Shown here: piece by piece, positions 13,055 to 25,615 of the stretch
Layout of the letters: each line of letters starts with the position of its first letter
How positions within the stretch are numbered: the first letter of the stretch is position 1
NCBI GenBank assembly: GCA_030248215.1
Contig: JASANG010003092.1
Location: 620,001-684,000 of the forward strand
Length of the DNA stretch: 64,000 bases
Direction of reading: 5' to 3'
Source of the DNA: Enoplolaimus lenunculus
Lineage: Eukaryota > Nematoda > Enoplea > Enoplida > Thoracostomopsidae
The notes under the pieces: model-generated
The model's database searches: none
Seen by the model: only the letters and a program-made list of their open reading frames with translations
What the model was told of the DNA's origin: nothing
Made by a program: the position numbers and the translations under genes

Positions 13055-13428
13055 CATGGTGCAACCGGAGGTGAAAAATACCGCAGCCAGAGCCGGAGGT
13101 CAGCGAAACTTGCCGGGGCCGAAGCCGGACGTGAGTATAGAAATTAGGTAGTAAAAATGGCGGTTTAGTTAATTTTAGCCAATATCTGCCATATGTTGTT
13201 AAGTTGTTTGGTTTTACGCTAATTTTCTTGGGAAATTTCGGAAATTCTTTCCTGAGAACTGTGACAAAAGTAGAACGAAACGCGCTAAACAGATAACTTT
13301 TGCAAAATTATGCAAAATTTTACAACCAAAATTGCCGGAACCTCCGGCAAAAATTCTACCGGAACCGGAGCCGGAGGCCGATTTTCTGCCGGAACCGGAT
13401 CCGGAGGCCGACCTCCGGTTGTACCCTG
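13055..13428. mobile_element. hAT-like non-autonomous element, CCGGAGCCGGAGG family (374 bp)
   Basis: Ends are CATGGTGCAACCGGAGG and CCTCCGGTTGTACCCTG. The flanks GTCAATAT (13047-13054) and CTCAATAT (13429-13436) form an 8-bp target duplication with one mismatch. Inside both ends are GGAGCCGGAGGC-type tandem hexamers. Partial relatives lie at 13636-13733, 26566-26645 and about 31615-31680. No transposase is encoded. Confidence 0.65.
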
Positions 13429-13635
13429 CTCAATATGGTTCTTTTTTCTTTTTTACGGTTTTGCGGCAATTTATTCATAATCATTTAAATAAAACTGACT
13501 CATGTAAGTTCGAGGGAAGGATGACATTCGATAGAATCTTTGTTAACTGTTGCGGTGGTTTAAATCAGACGGAATGAAACCAAATCAACGCAATTTCAAG
13601 TGGCCAACGCTAGTATTTAAATTGTACTATCGAAA

Positions 13636-13733
13636 TTTCCGGAACCTGGGCACAAATTCTACCGGAGCCTAAGCCGAAGGTCTATTTTGTGCCGGAGACG
13701 GAGCCGGAGGCAAACCTACGCTTGGACCCTGAT
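13636..13733. mobile_element. Right-end fragment of the CCGGAGCC hAT-like family
   Basis: It repeats the order seen at 13330-13425: TTCCGGAACCT, CAAATTCTACCGGAGCC, TGCCGGAGACGGAGCCGG, and GGACCCTGATGG at the end. Only the right half is present. Confidence 0.5.
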
Positions 13734-14295
13734 GGTATATAAGTTGGAGCCACGGCACCAATTTTAGCCATGGCTCCACAAAGCACTTTGAAGCAGTTGG
13801 ATAGCAATTTTATACAATGTTTACAAAAGTATTGTAAATTCTTGCAACTACAATAGTTGCATAGTGTATTCCCCTATACACATCGTGCACATACAGTGCA
13901 AATATTCACATTATGTAACCCGGATTTAAATTTTTTGAAATAGAAAGCAATTTGACAGACGTGAATTGCGTTGTGGAAGCGTTGAAGTTTATGAATTTTG
14001 TACAAAAATGAGGTTAATTTTGCAAAATTATTCACTGGTAGTAGACATAGACGTGCTAGCGTGCTCAGTAAATTATCATTATTGTGACCTGTGTCTATAG
14101 ATGCTTATTGTTTACGAACTATATACTCGTTTTTTACGAACTACAGTGAGGCTTTAATGTTTGTCGTTAACCCGAATATATTTTTGTACCTTCTGGTGAC
14201 AGGTTATACAAAACACTTGAATCAGTGAACAGCAAGCTTAGAAAGTCAGCACCTTTTTGGAGGGTTGAAGCGTTCTACTGCTGTGCTGATTTTTA

Positions 14296-14372
14296 GATCC
14301 GCAACGGCATGAGTTAGTGAGTTTGAAAATTGTCACTAATGGGCGTTTTGCGCATTTGAGAATATGGACCCT
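14296..14372. repeat. SINE-like dispersed repeat ending TTTGAGAATATGGRCC
   Basis: The order AGATCC..GAGTTAGTGAGTTTGAAAA..GTCACTAATG..CATTTGAGAATATGGACC is shared with 18270-18353, and the tail with about 1643-1662, 44985-45062 and 62995-63090. A GAGTTCGAAA-like core could be a decayed tRNA B box, but this is uncertain. Confidence 0.4.
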
Positions 14373-14589
14373 TGAAAAGCTCTGAATCTTGTCTGTCACT
14401 TACTGTATTACGTGCGCTTCGCTCACGCTACGTCAGACAGTATAGGTAGCTGCACGCATTATGCACTGTTTTCGTAACGTATAGCGGTCATTTTAATACC
14501 GTTGCTGTTTACAGAAAATGCAATTTTTAATTACAAAACAGTTGTAGGACGTCCGATACATATATACTTTGCCTTAAAATACTGAGGTC

Positions 14590-14820
14590 GGTGCTCAAAT
14601 TTAATTTTCTTGCAAAACTCACATTTCCTTCAAAATTTTAAATTCTCTGCGAATCGTGAATTATCAAGCCAAAATTCGAATTTCCCGTCAAAATTTTGAA
14701 CTTTTAAGCCAAAATTAATATTTCCCATCAAAATTGGAATTGTTCGGCTGAAATTTTAAGTTTTTCGCCAAAATCTAAGGTCTGCGACGAAATTTAAATT
14801 TTCTGCTAAAATTTGTGACT
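14590..14820. repeat. Degenerate tandem repeat, GCCAAAATTTGAATTT type
   Basis: Units of roughly 25-30 bp built from AAATTTTGAA..TTTTC.GCCAAAATT recur seven to eight times with many changes. No coding potential is seen. Confidence 0.5.
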
Positions 14821-15992
14821 TAGGCTTAAGCAGGTATGCGGAGGTGCACAAGAGCAAACTGAAGCACCAATACATTGTTTGAAAACTATAGTGCAGAATT
14901 TCGGGTTTATACAAATGTTGGCATTTACAAATATTTTATGTTTTTACTAATAAAACTGAACTATTTACTCAGACAAAGGGTTTCATTCATAAATTGCCCA
15001 AATTGCTAAATTTGAGCGAAATGAATTCCCATTGTTCCAGGCAGCCCAAGTTTCAGAATGAAATATCTTATATAATAATTGGCACATGTTTAATATTTAA
15101 TATATCTTCCTGGTCTTTATTTACATAATAAGAAGCTGGTTTCACATGGTCGCTGTTGTGAACTTCAGGATGTATTACCCGGAATTGACTTGGCTATGGT
15201 AATTGCCACATCGGCAATGTCGCCGGTTTCTGTGTTAGGTGCAAAACAACAGCCATATGCCTAAATTATCCACCGGAATTGTTCTCTTCCTGCCGTTACA
15301 AACTACGAATACTCGTACACCGTTTACCGATTAAACTTCCGGTATTTCAAGTGCGGTTACTCCATGTTTCAACCCAGATTTAAGAGTTTAATAAAATATT
15401 TCTTTTATTGTGAACTTTTGCGTCATTCTTTTGAAATTATAAAGTGATCAAAGAACATTTCGCTTGAAGAATGCATAATAATTAAAACTTAGCTAAGTGC
15501 GGTTTTGAATTACGCTGAACTCGTTTACAATATCCTATATTGGTACTACTCGGCTAAAAATTACAGCGTCAAATAGAATAAATTTAAAATTTGTTAGGAT
15601 GTTTCCCAAATTTGTTTTTCGCAGTTAAATTTAACTCAATCATTAAATTGAAGTTAGCGTTGTAGTTAAGTCCAATATACGCTTTCAGGGTCCTGTCGCG
15701 AAGCGGATCCCAGCAACTTAGATTCAGTGGATAACTTTTTACACCCGAAAATGTTTGCCTTCCTCCTCCGTATGGCCACTGAAAATTTGTTGCCATCTCT
15801 AAAACGTTGGACTTGCCTGGTCCATGTCTCACAACGCGCACGTGGTGTAAATAGCAGAACAAATCAGAACCCAATTACGTACTTATTCCACGGTGCACTC
15901 ACATCAGCAGATTGTCCTTGAAAACGAATTTGATACAACGCAAATTGCGTTTGCATCCATTGTGTCTATGTTAGGGTACACTCCAATATCGT
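14821..15992. other. Intergenic stretch, nothing recognised
   Basis: AT-rich sequence without a supported gene. Overlapping opposite-strand frames near 15584-15921 show no family motif. Confidence 0.4.
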
Positions 15993-16000
15993 GTGTATTC

Positions 16001-16164
16001 CAGGCCCGTAGCCAGCTCACGTTGCTAGGCGAGGGCTAAAATTTTTTCAGGAGGGGCATTCAAGGGTTTTCAATGAGTTACAAGCAAGGTTGGAAACTGT
16101 CTATTGGGGCCAAAATTTTTTAGGGGGGTTGAGCCTCCCTGCCGCCCCCTTAGCTACGGACCCG
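16001..16164. mobile_element. hAT-like MITE, CAGGCCCGTAGCC family, best copy (164 bp)
   Basis: The left end is CAGGCCCGTAGCCAGCTCAC and the right end reads AGCTACGGACCCG. A perfect 8-bp target duplication, GTGTATTC, lies at 15993-16000 and 16165-16172. The interior includes GGGTTTTCAATGAGTTACAA and G-runs. At least nine more copies or fragments are in this window. Confidence 0.75.
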
Positions 16165-16498
16165 GTGTATTCTACCGTTTATACCTTTGTATTCAGGTAT
16201 TGACATCTGGGAGAATAGTGAGTTAGGGGGAAAGTGAGACTTTTGAGCAGAACGTACGACCGGATGACAGTGGAACATAATTTGGTAATATTTTTTTCTG
16301 TACAAACCTGTGCATAAAATTGCTTAATGTACCTAAGACGGTACAACTGCACCCTATTGCACATACCTGCTTGCACACATGGTAGAGTGATAAATATATA
16401 CTAAATAGTGTTGTTTCCAGGTAACATTGAGCAACTACCACAACCGACTGTTCCATAATATATAATAGTTGTTTATGTTTAATTTGGATGGTTGCGTT

Positions 16499-16690
16499 TT
16501 AGTACAATATGCTAAGGAATCGTGTCAAAAATAAAACGCTGTTTGAAACACGTTTCACGTTTCTAACATAGTCTTCCAAAAAGCTTTTATATTCGCGGAG
16601 AAACTCTAAAATGAATTGCTTGTGCGACAAAACGCTATTTAAAAACCGCTTTTTACCGTTTGTCAAAACACTATTTTTACATCGATATAA
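16499..16690. repeat. Dispersed repeat, AAAACGCTGTTT type, copy 1
   Basis: The order GTGTCAAAAATAAAACGCTG, CTTCCAAAAAGCTTTTA, CTTGTGCGACAAAACGCTA, AACCGCTTTTTACCGTTTGT matches the segment at 52590-52765. Both begin with AATCRTGTCAAAA. The family is unknown. Confidence 0.5.
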
Positions 16691-17631
16691 ACGCGTTTTT
16701 AGAACGTAGAAAGGGTTTTGTGTTTTTGATACGATTCCTAAATTGTAAGTCTTACCAAATTTTCTTACCATTCCAGATGAAATATTTGAGTGACGGAAAT
16801 AACAATTTGTCAGTCAAATACATAAACTTCATTTCAAATATGGGAAATATCTGATTTCACATGTGGAAATGCAGCAAAACACGATGACATCTTTTACGCG
16901 TTGACTTTCTTACAGATTTAAGTTGTTTACTCTTTTAGTTTGTATAAAACTTCTTATTTGTTGCCAAAGCATTGAATATTTATCGGTGGCTGATTTTTCT
17001 TTTGACCAATTTATCCAGTTCATATAGAAATTTCGGGACTGCAATAAAGTAGCGTTTTAGTTTTAGACTAATTTCTTTCGCTTAATTCGTCTAGATCTTA
17101 GCTAGGTGTAAACGCTTATACTACTGTTACGACCCTGTTCTATAGATTGGCGTAAATTGTGATTTTATGAACAAGAAGATGCCGTTTTTAGAACCAAAAT
17201 CATTTGTTTTTTGTGCAGTTTTTCAATGTTCAAAACCGAATAAATCCTAGCAAAGCGAAATATGGACGTTTTAATTCGGTATGTCCTTCAAAATTTACAA
17301 TTCGACATTAAATTTTAATGTTGAACTGAATTTTTCAATTTATTTCACCCGTTCAAATGTACTCTTTGTACCGTTTGCGTATTTCAAATAAATAACAATA
17401 GTGTCCTGTATAAATTTTTATTACAATATTTTCATTTTTTTTTAATTTAATACGACGAACTCGCATGATATATACGTATTTCGTGTTTTTGTGTAGATTT
17501 AGTTTACGTACCAGAGTTCATTTTATACGAGTATTTGGTGGATTCATTCAAAATTTCAGTGATAGATATAGTATAGGCTATAACAGGTGCATTTTGGCGT
17601 GGTCAGGGGTCTATTTTATGGGCGTGAAGTT

Positions 17632-17797
17632 CCATGTACAGATCAGTGGTGGGTCGTTTTTCGGCAGGGCTGCAACAAAGAAAGCTTAAGCTTTACAGTG
17701 TTTTTTGCTTAGGCCTAGGCTTAGGCATAGGCATAGGCTTAGGCTTAGGCTTAGGAATATGGTTATACTAGTGTAACGGCCCTGTTGGATACATTTG
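17632..17797 (-). mobile_element. TTAGGC-bearing hAT-like MITE (copy at 17.7 kb)
   Basis: It starts CCATGTACAGATCAGTGG and ends AACGGCCCTGTTGGATACAT, divergent forms of the family ends. Between them are AAGCTTAAGCTTTA and an array with several TTAGGC hexamers, then GGAATATGGTTATACTAGTG as in other copies. Confidence 0.6.
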
Positions 17798-18269
17798 CCT
17801 CAGTGAACCCTGTTCGTAAAATAAAAAAACTTGCCAAATATATTACCATAAATGATTCGGCTCGAACCGCATCTGTATAGCTTTTTATGCCTTAGAGCAT
17901 CACTTTCTGCTATTACATACCGTTGAGTTCTAAAAAAGCTAAAAAACGTTTGAAGTAAAATTGGTAGAATTATTTATTCATTTGTGTATGTTCCGTCATA
18001 TCTATATAAATACTTGTTGCGTTTTTGTTCAGAATACATCCTGAATACCAGCCTGCAGACCGCCGAAATTTCTTCTGGATTTGTCCCTGAAATGCTAATG
18101 TTCATGATCAGACTAGAAAACATGAACATTTACCCGGTATTCTATAAATGTGTGTAGCACACATTACTTGTTGGAGATAAGTCATGTAACTTTCTAATCA
18201 ATGAATAGTGGGCTTCACAAGTCGACAGGTTTCGTTGACTTGATGTTGTCTACTTGTGTACAAATTTTG

Positions 18270-18353
18270 AGATCCATGACTGCAAGAGTTCGTGAGTTCG
18301 AAAACCTGTCACCACTGATGATAGGTGTTAGACACATTTGAAAATAAGGGCCA
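18270..18353. repeat. SINE-like dispersed repeat, second copy
   Basis: It shares GAGATCCATGACTGCAAGAG, GTGAGTTCGAAAACCTGTCA and ACACATTTGAAAATAAGG with the copy at 14296-14372. The GAGTTCGAAA core resembles a decayed tRNA B box. Confidence 0.4.
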
Positions 18354-19039
18354 TAAATCCAAGCTGGTTGCCTTACATGCCGTTCTTGGTGGCTTCGACG
18401 ACGGAACGGGATCACAAAACTTGTTTTAGCATTGGTTGAACACGGGGTAATTTTGGGCTAATTTTTTATAACAGAATCATTTTACGAGCTATTGCAAGTA
18501 GTAACTCCTCGACCTCGACAGGGTTATTATTTTTGGCGAATTATTCATCATTGGGGTTAGCCTACAGAGCAGGCACCGGTTCAAATTTAGACGTAAGTTT
18601 ACAATAACCAGGTGCAGGCTCTTGTACACTTCTCCCACGACAGGTATCGAAATTTTCAGATTTGGCGTAGCTTCAGTGTATGATTACAATTAATCTGTTT
18701 CGACTTCACCACACCCGGATCACGCAAATGCTAGCAGGCAAACAAGACCACTGCCAGTCACCAATTTTGTTACAACTCAGAAACGCACGCGTTATAGAGG
18801 GCAACATTTAGTAGTTCTTACGGTTGACTCAACTTTTCAATGCTCAGGCCCCAAAACGGAAATGGCAGGCATAACTTTTTATAACCCCCAGGTTTACGAG
18901 AACAGAAAGACCCGTTTGTTCGCATAGCAGAGCTATACAAACGTTTCCGGTTGTGAACCCAGCTGTTTTGTTTTATATCCCATATTGTGTTGTAGCTTGC
19001 TTTTAATTCATTTCAGAACGCACATTGTTTTTGATTTAT

Positions 19040-19197
19040 GGGACCAAATGTATAGAACACGGCTGTAACAGTAGTATAAGCGTATTCCTAAGCATACGCC
19101 TAAACGTAAAAATATTAAGTTCAATCTAAGCGTAACGAAAAAATGTAAAGTTTAAGCTTACTCCATAGTAGACCTGCAGAAAAGCGTTCTGCCGCTG
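19040..19197 (+). mobile_element. TTAGGC-family MITE, decayed copy
   Basis: It begins GGGACCAAATGTATAGAACA and GGCTGTAACAGTAGTATAAG, has the CGTATTCCTAAGC stretch with few intact hexamers, then GTTTAAGCTTACTC and a decayed right end CAGAAAAGCGTTCTGCC. Confidence 0.5.
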
Positions 19198-19984
19198 ATT
19201 TTGACATGGTTCGTTTACGGTTTGACTTTGAAAATCGTTTATATCTGCTTTTTAATTATATATTATAAAAAACCACACAATTTTAAAAAGTTTATTTCAG
19301 CTATAATTGTCTGAAATGCAACAATGAATGGTTTTGTGAAGCATTTAGTCCTTAACAGCCGTTTGAAATTCGTATCATCCGAGTACATTTTCGGCGATTA
19401 AAAGCATAAAGAGTGGTGTACATAAATTGCAATAATCGTCTCAAAGGCTCAAATTTGTAATTCAAACCGCCAAACCCATAACCAAAAACGTCACTGGGGA
19501 GGGGAGTACAGGAAAATTTATAGAAAGGGCAAGAAAATTGTCTTAGAACTTGTTTAACGCTGTCGATAAACGTTTAGTGTAAGTGCAGAGAGAACGAAGA
19601 TGTGTGAAGGCAGTGACACTGCTCGTCCACAGTATATGCAGCATTGGTAACAATTATAAAATGTCGTTTAAAGCGGTGTCGAAACGATAAAGTTTGCCGA
19701 AAATATCCTAAAACTGCATGATGGCATTCAACTGCGATCCTGACATAAAGCAGCTTTATTTAAAAACGAAAGAATTGTTTAAATTTCAAAAATATATAAA
19801 TTTTAATGGTGTGACAGATTAACGCTAATATTTTGATAAGTTTTGATAAATTGTAATTAAAATTTGAATTGCAACAATGCAGCTATTTGGGTTCGTTATT
19901 CATTGGATTTAATTTCGTATGGCCCATAATGGCAAATATTAATGCAAATTCAACATCGCAAATGGGGATATAGATAGGTGGAAA

Positions 19985-20110
19985 TAATGGATTCAAAGGA
20001 GGGAGCAAGGAAGGGGGGGCGTACGCCCCTCGTCAGAAAATTTTCTGTGAGAAAATGGTACGGTCTCTACTTTACAATTTTGCCCGTCAGAAAATTGGCG
20101 CATATATAGC
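19985..20110. mobile_element. Fragment of the CACTAGCGGATCC hAT-like family
   Basis: GGGGGGGCGTACGCCCCTCG followed by TCAGAAAATTTTCTG and TACAATTTTGCCCGTCAGAA parallels the interior of the full copy at 23181-23448. Ends are not clear. Confidence 0.45.
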
Positions 20111-20724
20111 ATACAGAAAAACATTTGCGTTTTGTAACCTTTTCACAAATTTCACGATCCGACGTTGGTAGGTGGTGGAAGCTTTAAGACAGGCACAAAC
20201 TTCAACTTATGCACCACTGTACCTATGCAGAGTTTAAGATTTCACTGATTCACGGTTTACGAGAACGGCTGGATCACTCTTGGCCACGTCTGATATTTTA
20301 GAATACGGTTTGGAAGTGTCAAAATATTAATTAGTTTTTCGCATGGACACTTTCGTTTGCCCCACATTTACACTTTGGATCCGGTTCCGGGTTCACGTTA
20401 TGGAAAAGGCTTACCTTTATATAAGCCGGAGCCTATTTTTAACCTTAAATGTGAGGGAAAGTGTCGAAGAGTCAAAAGGTTGATAAAAATGAGTTTACTG
20501 AACAGTTATTCGATAGCAAACTGCACCTTGCCATGCTTGCTTACCGTTTTATGATTGAATTACGTAGAGCGCCAGCTGTTTGTGATATGTAGATACACGA
20601 CGTTCTGTATTATAGAACCAGATGGCAAATAATCTTGGCGATAACTAAATTATATTAACAATTTAGTTGATAATACAAAGTTTTTGCATTGTCTTTTTGT
20701 AATACGTTTTTGCCACAAAAATAC

Positions 20725-20820
20725 TGTAGTGACCCGAATAAAAGAGGGAACTGATACTTATTTTGTATCTACACAGGGTACCCACCGTTATTCGGTTACG
20801 GTCTGGTATTTGTTTTGAAG
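20725..20820. mobile_element. Rearranged fragment of the 430-bp TGTAGTGACC repeat
   Basis: It opens TGTAGTGACCCGAATAAAAG like the full copies. From about 20776 it then shows GGTACCC..TTATTCGGTTACGG, which is the reverse complement of the inner right part of the full copies. Left end and inverted right part are fused. Confidence 0.45.
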
Positions 20821-21864
20821 TCACTTCATGTTAGTTGGACCCGACACCGTTCTTGAATCTTTTTTGTTGATTGCCATGTTCGTTAATTGTTTCTGGATTT
20901 AAAAAAGTTTATGCGAGCTGTCTGAATGTCTGTTTACATATAAGAGAAGTCTAGGTCATTGTTCTACTTCTGTAACTTTTATGGACTGTAATTAAAATTT
21001 TCAGAAATATACCAAAACATTATTTTAAGAATATCCTAAATGACAATTTGAATTCTAATTCAGCAAATTAATTAATTTTGAAATTGTAACCTTAAATCAA
21101 TAAAAACTCTCAAATATTTGTCAATTTAAAATTATTAACAACAATCACTGAGAAATAGGAAATTATAGTTGTTTTGTACAATGTTTAATAAGTTGACTGC
21201 TACAGTCAGACTCATTAAAACCATGAGATGCAAATTTATTTCCAATTTAGTTGTTATGTTTTTGCCGAAGTTTCAGAAAGGAATCTGTCATATCCCACAC
21301 ATCTTCAAGTCTTTTTCCGACAATAGCAAATCTATTTAAATCATATTCTCACGCCTATACCAGTATTTTCTCATTTGAATTCGTCAGCCATTAATCTCAA
21401 TTGCACATTACAGAGTATACCATTTATGTCCAGTTTCAAAAACCAAAACCTCATTTTTCTTGTCAACTTTGTTCATTCATGGGTGTCGTGTCGGCATAGT
21501 CATTGCCACAGTAGTTTACTGAAGAATTTTGATTGAAGGGGAACAACAGACGCAAAAAACACAAAAATATTCGGTTTGAAGATAACATTGGTTAATAGTT
21601 GGTTCAATCAACAAGTATCTGAACCTGACAGAAATGAATTCAAATTCAGGGGGCGTGGCTTTCTGGCTCACCGTGATTGGTACGCCCTACATCGCCACAA
21701 GCGGTTTGTTTCTATATAGCTGACTGTTTAAAAGCTAGCTAACTATGACTGTCTTTGCTATTGAGCCTGCAAAGCAAAACGTTTAGATTTTAGCGTTTTC
21801 AATACAGGGAGGGTTTAAATTAAAGCTTCATATTTGTCCTATTATTCAAACACTGTTAAAGTAC

Positions 21865-22010
21865 GGGCCCATAGCCAGCTCACGTTGCTAGGGGGGGCCA
21901 AAAGTTTTCACGAAATGCATCTAAAGGTTTCCGATGACTTACAAGCAATGTTGAACATTTTCTAGTCGGTGCAGATCTCTTCCACTGGGGTCAGCCTCTA
22001 CGGGTCCGTC
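21865..22010. mobile_element. CAGGCCCGTAGCC-family MITE fragment
   Basis: GGGCCCATAGCCAGCTCACG, TTTCCGATGACTTACAAGC and a right end CAGCCTCTACGGGTCCG match the family order. No clean target duplication was seen. Confidence 0.5.
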
Positions 22011-22236
22011 TCGACAACGGGACCGCGAAAGTAGCGGACGTCATACTTTTTAACTGCACAGTGACACGTGGCGTCGTTCGCAAATTGCCGCACGTCACCG
22101 GATGGCACCGCACACCAATTTAGAAGTGAAAACTAAGGCACCAAACTTTAAATATAGTTCGACTCGTAAAATCCTGTTTTTCGGCCGAAGTGTATTAATG
22201 CGAACATTACGTTTTATCATGTCTTAAAAGTTTCAG

Positions 22237-22382
22237 CCCATGTAAAGATCAGGGTCGGAACGTTTTTTTGTGGGACTAGAAAAGAGTAAGCTTATTAGCT
22301 TTAGACTCATTTTTTGCTTAGCTTAGGCTTAGGCTTAGGAATATGCTTATAATACTGTTCCGCCCCTGTTCTTTACATTGGA
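22237..22382 (-). mobile_element. TTAGGC-bearing hAT-like MITE (146 bp)
   Basis: Left end GCCCATGTAAAGATCAGGG, right end GTTCCGCCCCTGTTCTTTAC followed by ATTGG. The interior runs GACTAGAAAAGAGTAAGCTT, then a short TTAGGC array, then GGAATATGCTTATAATACTG. Flanks AAGTTTCA (22229-22236) and CAGTTTCA (22383-22390) form an 8-bp target duplication with one mismatch. Confidence 0.7.
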
Positions 22383-23180
22383 CAGTTTCATTAATTATCG
22401 TTCTAAAATAAACCACGTTTGTCAGTCGGAAAAATGATTTGTTGAATGGTTGTGAGCCATAGGCATCTGGTTTATAGGAGGGCCGCCGTAGTAATTGCAC
22501 ACATGCGTAGTTTGCGTATAAGTGTTACACTTTACAATGCTGTGCCTGATGCCGCCCCGCGTCGCCGCGCGACAAAAATGTAGGCAAAATCAATTTGGTG
22601 GCGTGCGGCAAATTTTAATAAAATTTTGATGGTGCCGAACGCCGGCGTCCGGTGGCGCGTAGTATAGCGCAACATTCAGTGATTTTGAGCTATATTACAT
22701 ATACTTAACGTTTTTTAAACTCATTGCATTTAGTAAAATTTTCGCCTCGTAGTTGAAAAAGAATTTAAAGTTAATCCAAATAAGGCTATTACAATCGTTA
22801 TTTACGGTCAAACCTTTCAGAGAATTTGATTCGTTCCTCATTGATTCAAGTATTTTTCAATTTTTAACACGGTTAGAATGCTTATGTTGCAAATCTTCGG
22901 CTTCAAGAGGGCTTTGCAATATTTTCGTTAAATAAGATTTTTTTAGTGACAGGCTTGTTTGACAAAATTGACTACTTTTTCAGCTGATCTATATTTATTT
23001 TCTGTCTTTTAAATTTAACCTTGTGTTATTATTTTCACAATTATACTTACATATGTTGTCTTTATAGCTTTATGCAACGTAGCATTCTTTTAGTCCATTA
23101 AGCGTAATGTTCTTGTATAGTCTTAGTCGGCGCACTTTATTAGCCATCTTCTTTCTTTGGTTATTAGGATCCGACCTGTG

Positions 23181-23448
23181 CACTAGCGGATCCGGAGGGG
23201 GGGGGCGGGGGGCGTACGCCCTCCATCAGAAATTTTTTTGAGTCAAAATTTCTAAAATTTCTACCTTACAATTTTACAACAAGTTATTCCGCAGAATTTT
23301 TTGTTATAAAATGGTAAGGTCGACCATACAATTTTTCGCCCTCACAACATTTTTTGGTGATTAAATGATACGGACCCTACCATACAAGTTTTGCGTTTCA
23401 TAACATTTGCCAGCCCCCCCCCGTCAGAAATTTTTAGATTCGCCTCTG
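23181..23448. mobile_element. hAT-like MITE, CACTAGCGGATCC family (268 bp)
   Basis: Ends are CACTAGCGGATCCGG and AGATTCGCCTCTG, with a perfect 8-bp target duplication GACCTGTG at 23173-23180 and 23449-23456. The interior has G-runs next to CGTACGCC, repeated CAGAAATTTTT..ATTTTACAA motifs and C-runs at the far side. Fragments elsewhere: 19985-20110, about 37919-37955, 39535-39560, 56655-56690, 61300-61375 and 61665-61850. Confidence 0.7.
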
Positions 23449-25615
23449 GACCTGTGGCGCAACCAGGATTTTCGGAAGGAGTATGCGGCAGTGGCTAATC
23501 CAAAAGTTAGAGGGTGAAGTGATAATTTACGTGGGAATAACGTTTTTAATGCATCAATTGTGTTCAATCTCAGCACAAACTGTTATTTTATTATTTATGC
23601 CTTTATGATCAGGTTATCGGCAATTAAAAATGCGGTGGAACCGCAAAGAATAGTTCGCCAGCGAGATGGCAGAATCAATTTCTTGGATTAAATCCCCGTA
23701 CACCGATTTAGATTGGAGTGTGCTCGGAGTGCTGGACAAGGGCATCAAACCGGGTCCCCCAAATTTGGTTGGTGTTCCCCAAATACGACTCGGTGTGAAA
23801 GTAAACAATTTTGAATTGCAATTGTAGGGTTACTCCAAAATTATTGGGTGCCATCAAATATAATTTTCTGTGGACGCCCCTGGTGTAAGCTCAATTCGTA
23901 GATCTTGCGACCGCTATTCTTGAGAAATGACTCGAAACAGCGGTACAGGGGAAATTTTTTAAGAGTACAACACCAGACATTCATATAAATATAGCATAAA
24001 TTGTTTTGGTTATTGCAGGAAAAGAAGACCAGGTGCCACCGCGCCATTCCCTCTGGGAACGCTTGTGTATTTTTCATTTGCTAAAAAATTCCGCTTTCAG
24101 TTACCTCAAATTTGCATTTCATCAGCCTAATATTTCAAGTTCTAAACCTAATGCTCGTTTTCGCATTTCAAATCTTACATCAAAACTGCACTTATATCTT
24201 GCCTAAATCACATTATTCAACGTAATATTCAGTTAGTCATTGCGCCCGGAACTATTGAAGTCTCGCTTTAAATCGACCCAGGCATCAACTCGGCTTGCAT
24301 TTGACAAACCAGTTATGACTGTCGGATCCAAAATTTTATGACTAAGGGCGCGCAATATATACTGTGAAAAGCCGTCGTGATCGGAGCGAGCTAGAGGCCA
24401 AACGCAATTTATGTAGCACAAGTAGGGACCTTAGTTTTTGACCATAAAATATTTTGTGATGGGATCGCTCCCGGTACCCCCCGGATCCGCTGCTGCCAGC
24501 TGTAGTTTTAGTGCCGGTCAGTCTTATTTGACAACGGTTCATTTATTTTGACGGTTGGTGGTTTTTTAATATTTTTTTTGTTCCACCAAAAAATAGCTTC
24601 AATAAAATGGCATTATCTTGAGACCGAGATTTAGCTGATATATTAAGTTTGGATAGACATAAGAGTAGCTTAAAATATTACGTAAAGCATCCAGTTGTAT
24701 AAGAACGATTTCATTCTGTAGGTATATTTATGTAGTACAACCCAATAAGCAGGGTTGTTTTTAGCCGTTAAAAACGGCGGTTGTTTATCTGAGTTGTGAA
24801 AACGAATATGCGTTTGACTCAACGGAATTTTCAATATTAGTTTACTTGAACTCACAGGAGCGTAGCCAGGATTTTGGATTGAGAAGCGTGCAGACGAACT
24901 AGGACTCAAAATATTGGTTGCGTTTTGAACAATTTGCGAGCGAGGCGACGGGAAAGTTTGACATATTTTTAAAATCGATAAGTCCCAATGAAAATATTTG
25001 TGTTCATTCGGAATGGTCATCTAATCGCTAGATGTTCCAAATCCTTGCCTACAGGGCTTAGTATTAAATTCCGTTGTAACAGCCGCAAAACATGCTTGCT
25101 TTGTTTGATTAGAGAGGTCTCGACCCCCAGAACCGCAACCGCCTGGCTAGACATATGCTAATAGAGCAGAATTGAAAAAAAATATTTGGTTAGTTTAGTG
25201 CCGAAAGTTTAATTCTTAAATAACATTTCACGAATTTTGATGAATTTTCGCTGGATCGGAACTTTGTGATAGGGTTCAGAGACACATGAATGCTCCAGAT
25301 CAGACTGGTTATCGTTTCTTGTACAGCAATGCTACTTGCAAACAGTAACAAAAACATTTCATGGCTTTTGACTTTAGGATTCATATAAAGATGCCACGTG
25401 TGTCAGTAACAAAAACATTCAGCCGGAGGTGTGCAAGTGGAATTTTCGAACAAAACGTATATTAAAAGACAATTGACACCATTAAGCGATGTTTATACTC
25501 TAAACACCTACATATATACAAATTGCTTTTTAGGAAACCGAGGGGGTAAACTTGCACTGCAATCCACCCTTACACATACCTGCAACCCTGGAGTCCATAT
25601 AAAATATGTATTTTA

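Noticed and set aside
13332-13577. Pro/Glu-rich frame (PEPPAKILPEPEPEADF) as a proline-rich protein
   Set aside because: It is the CCGGAGCC hexamer array inside a hAT-like element.
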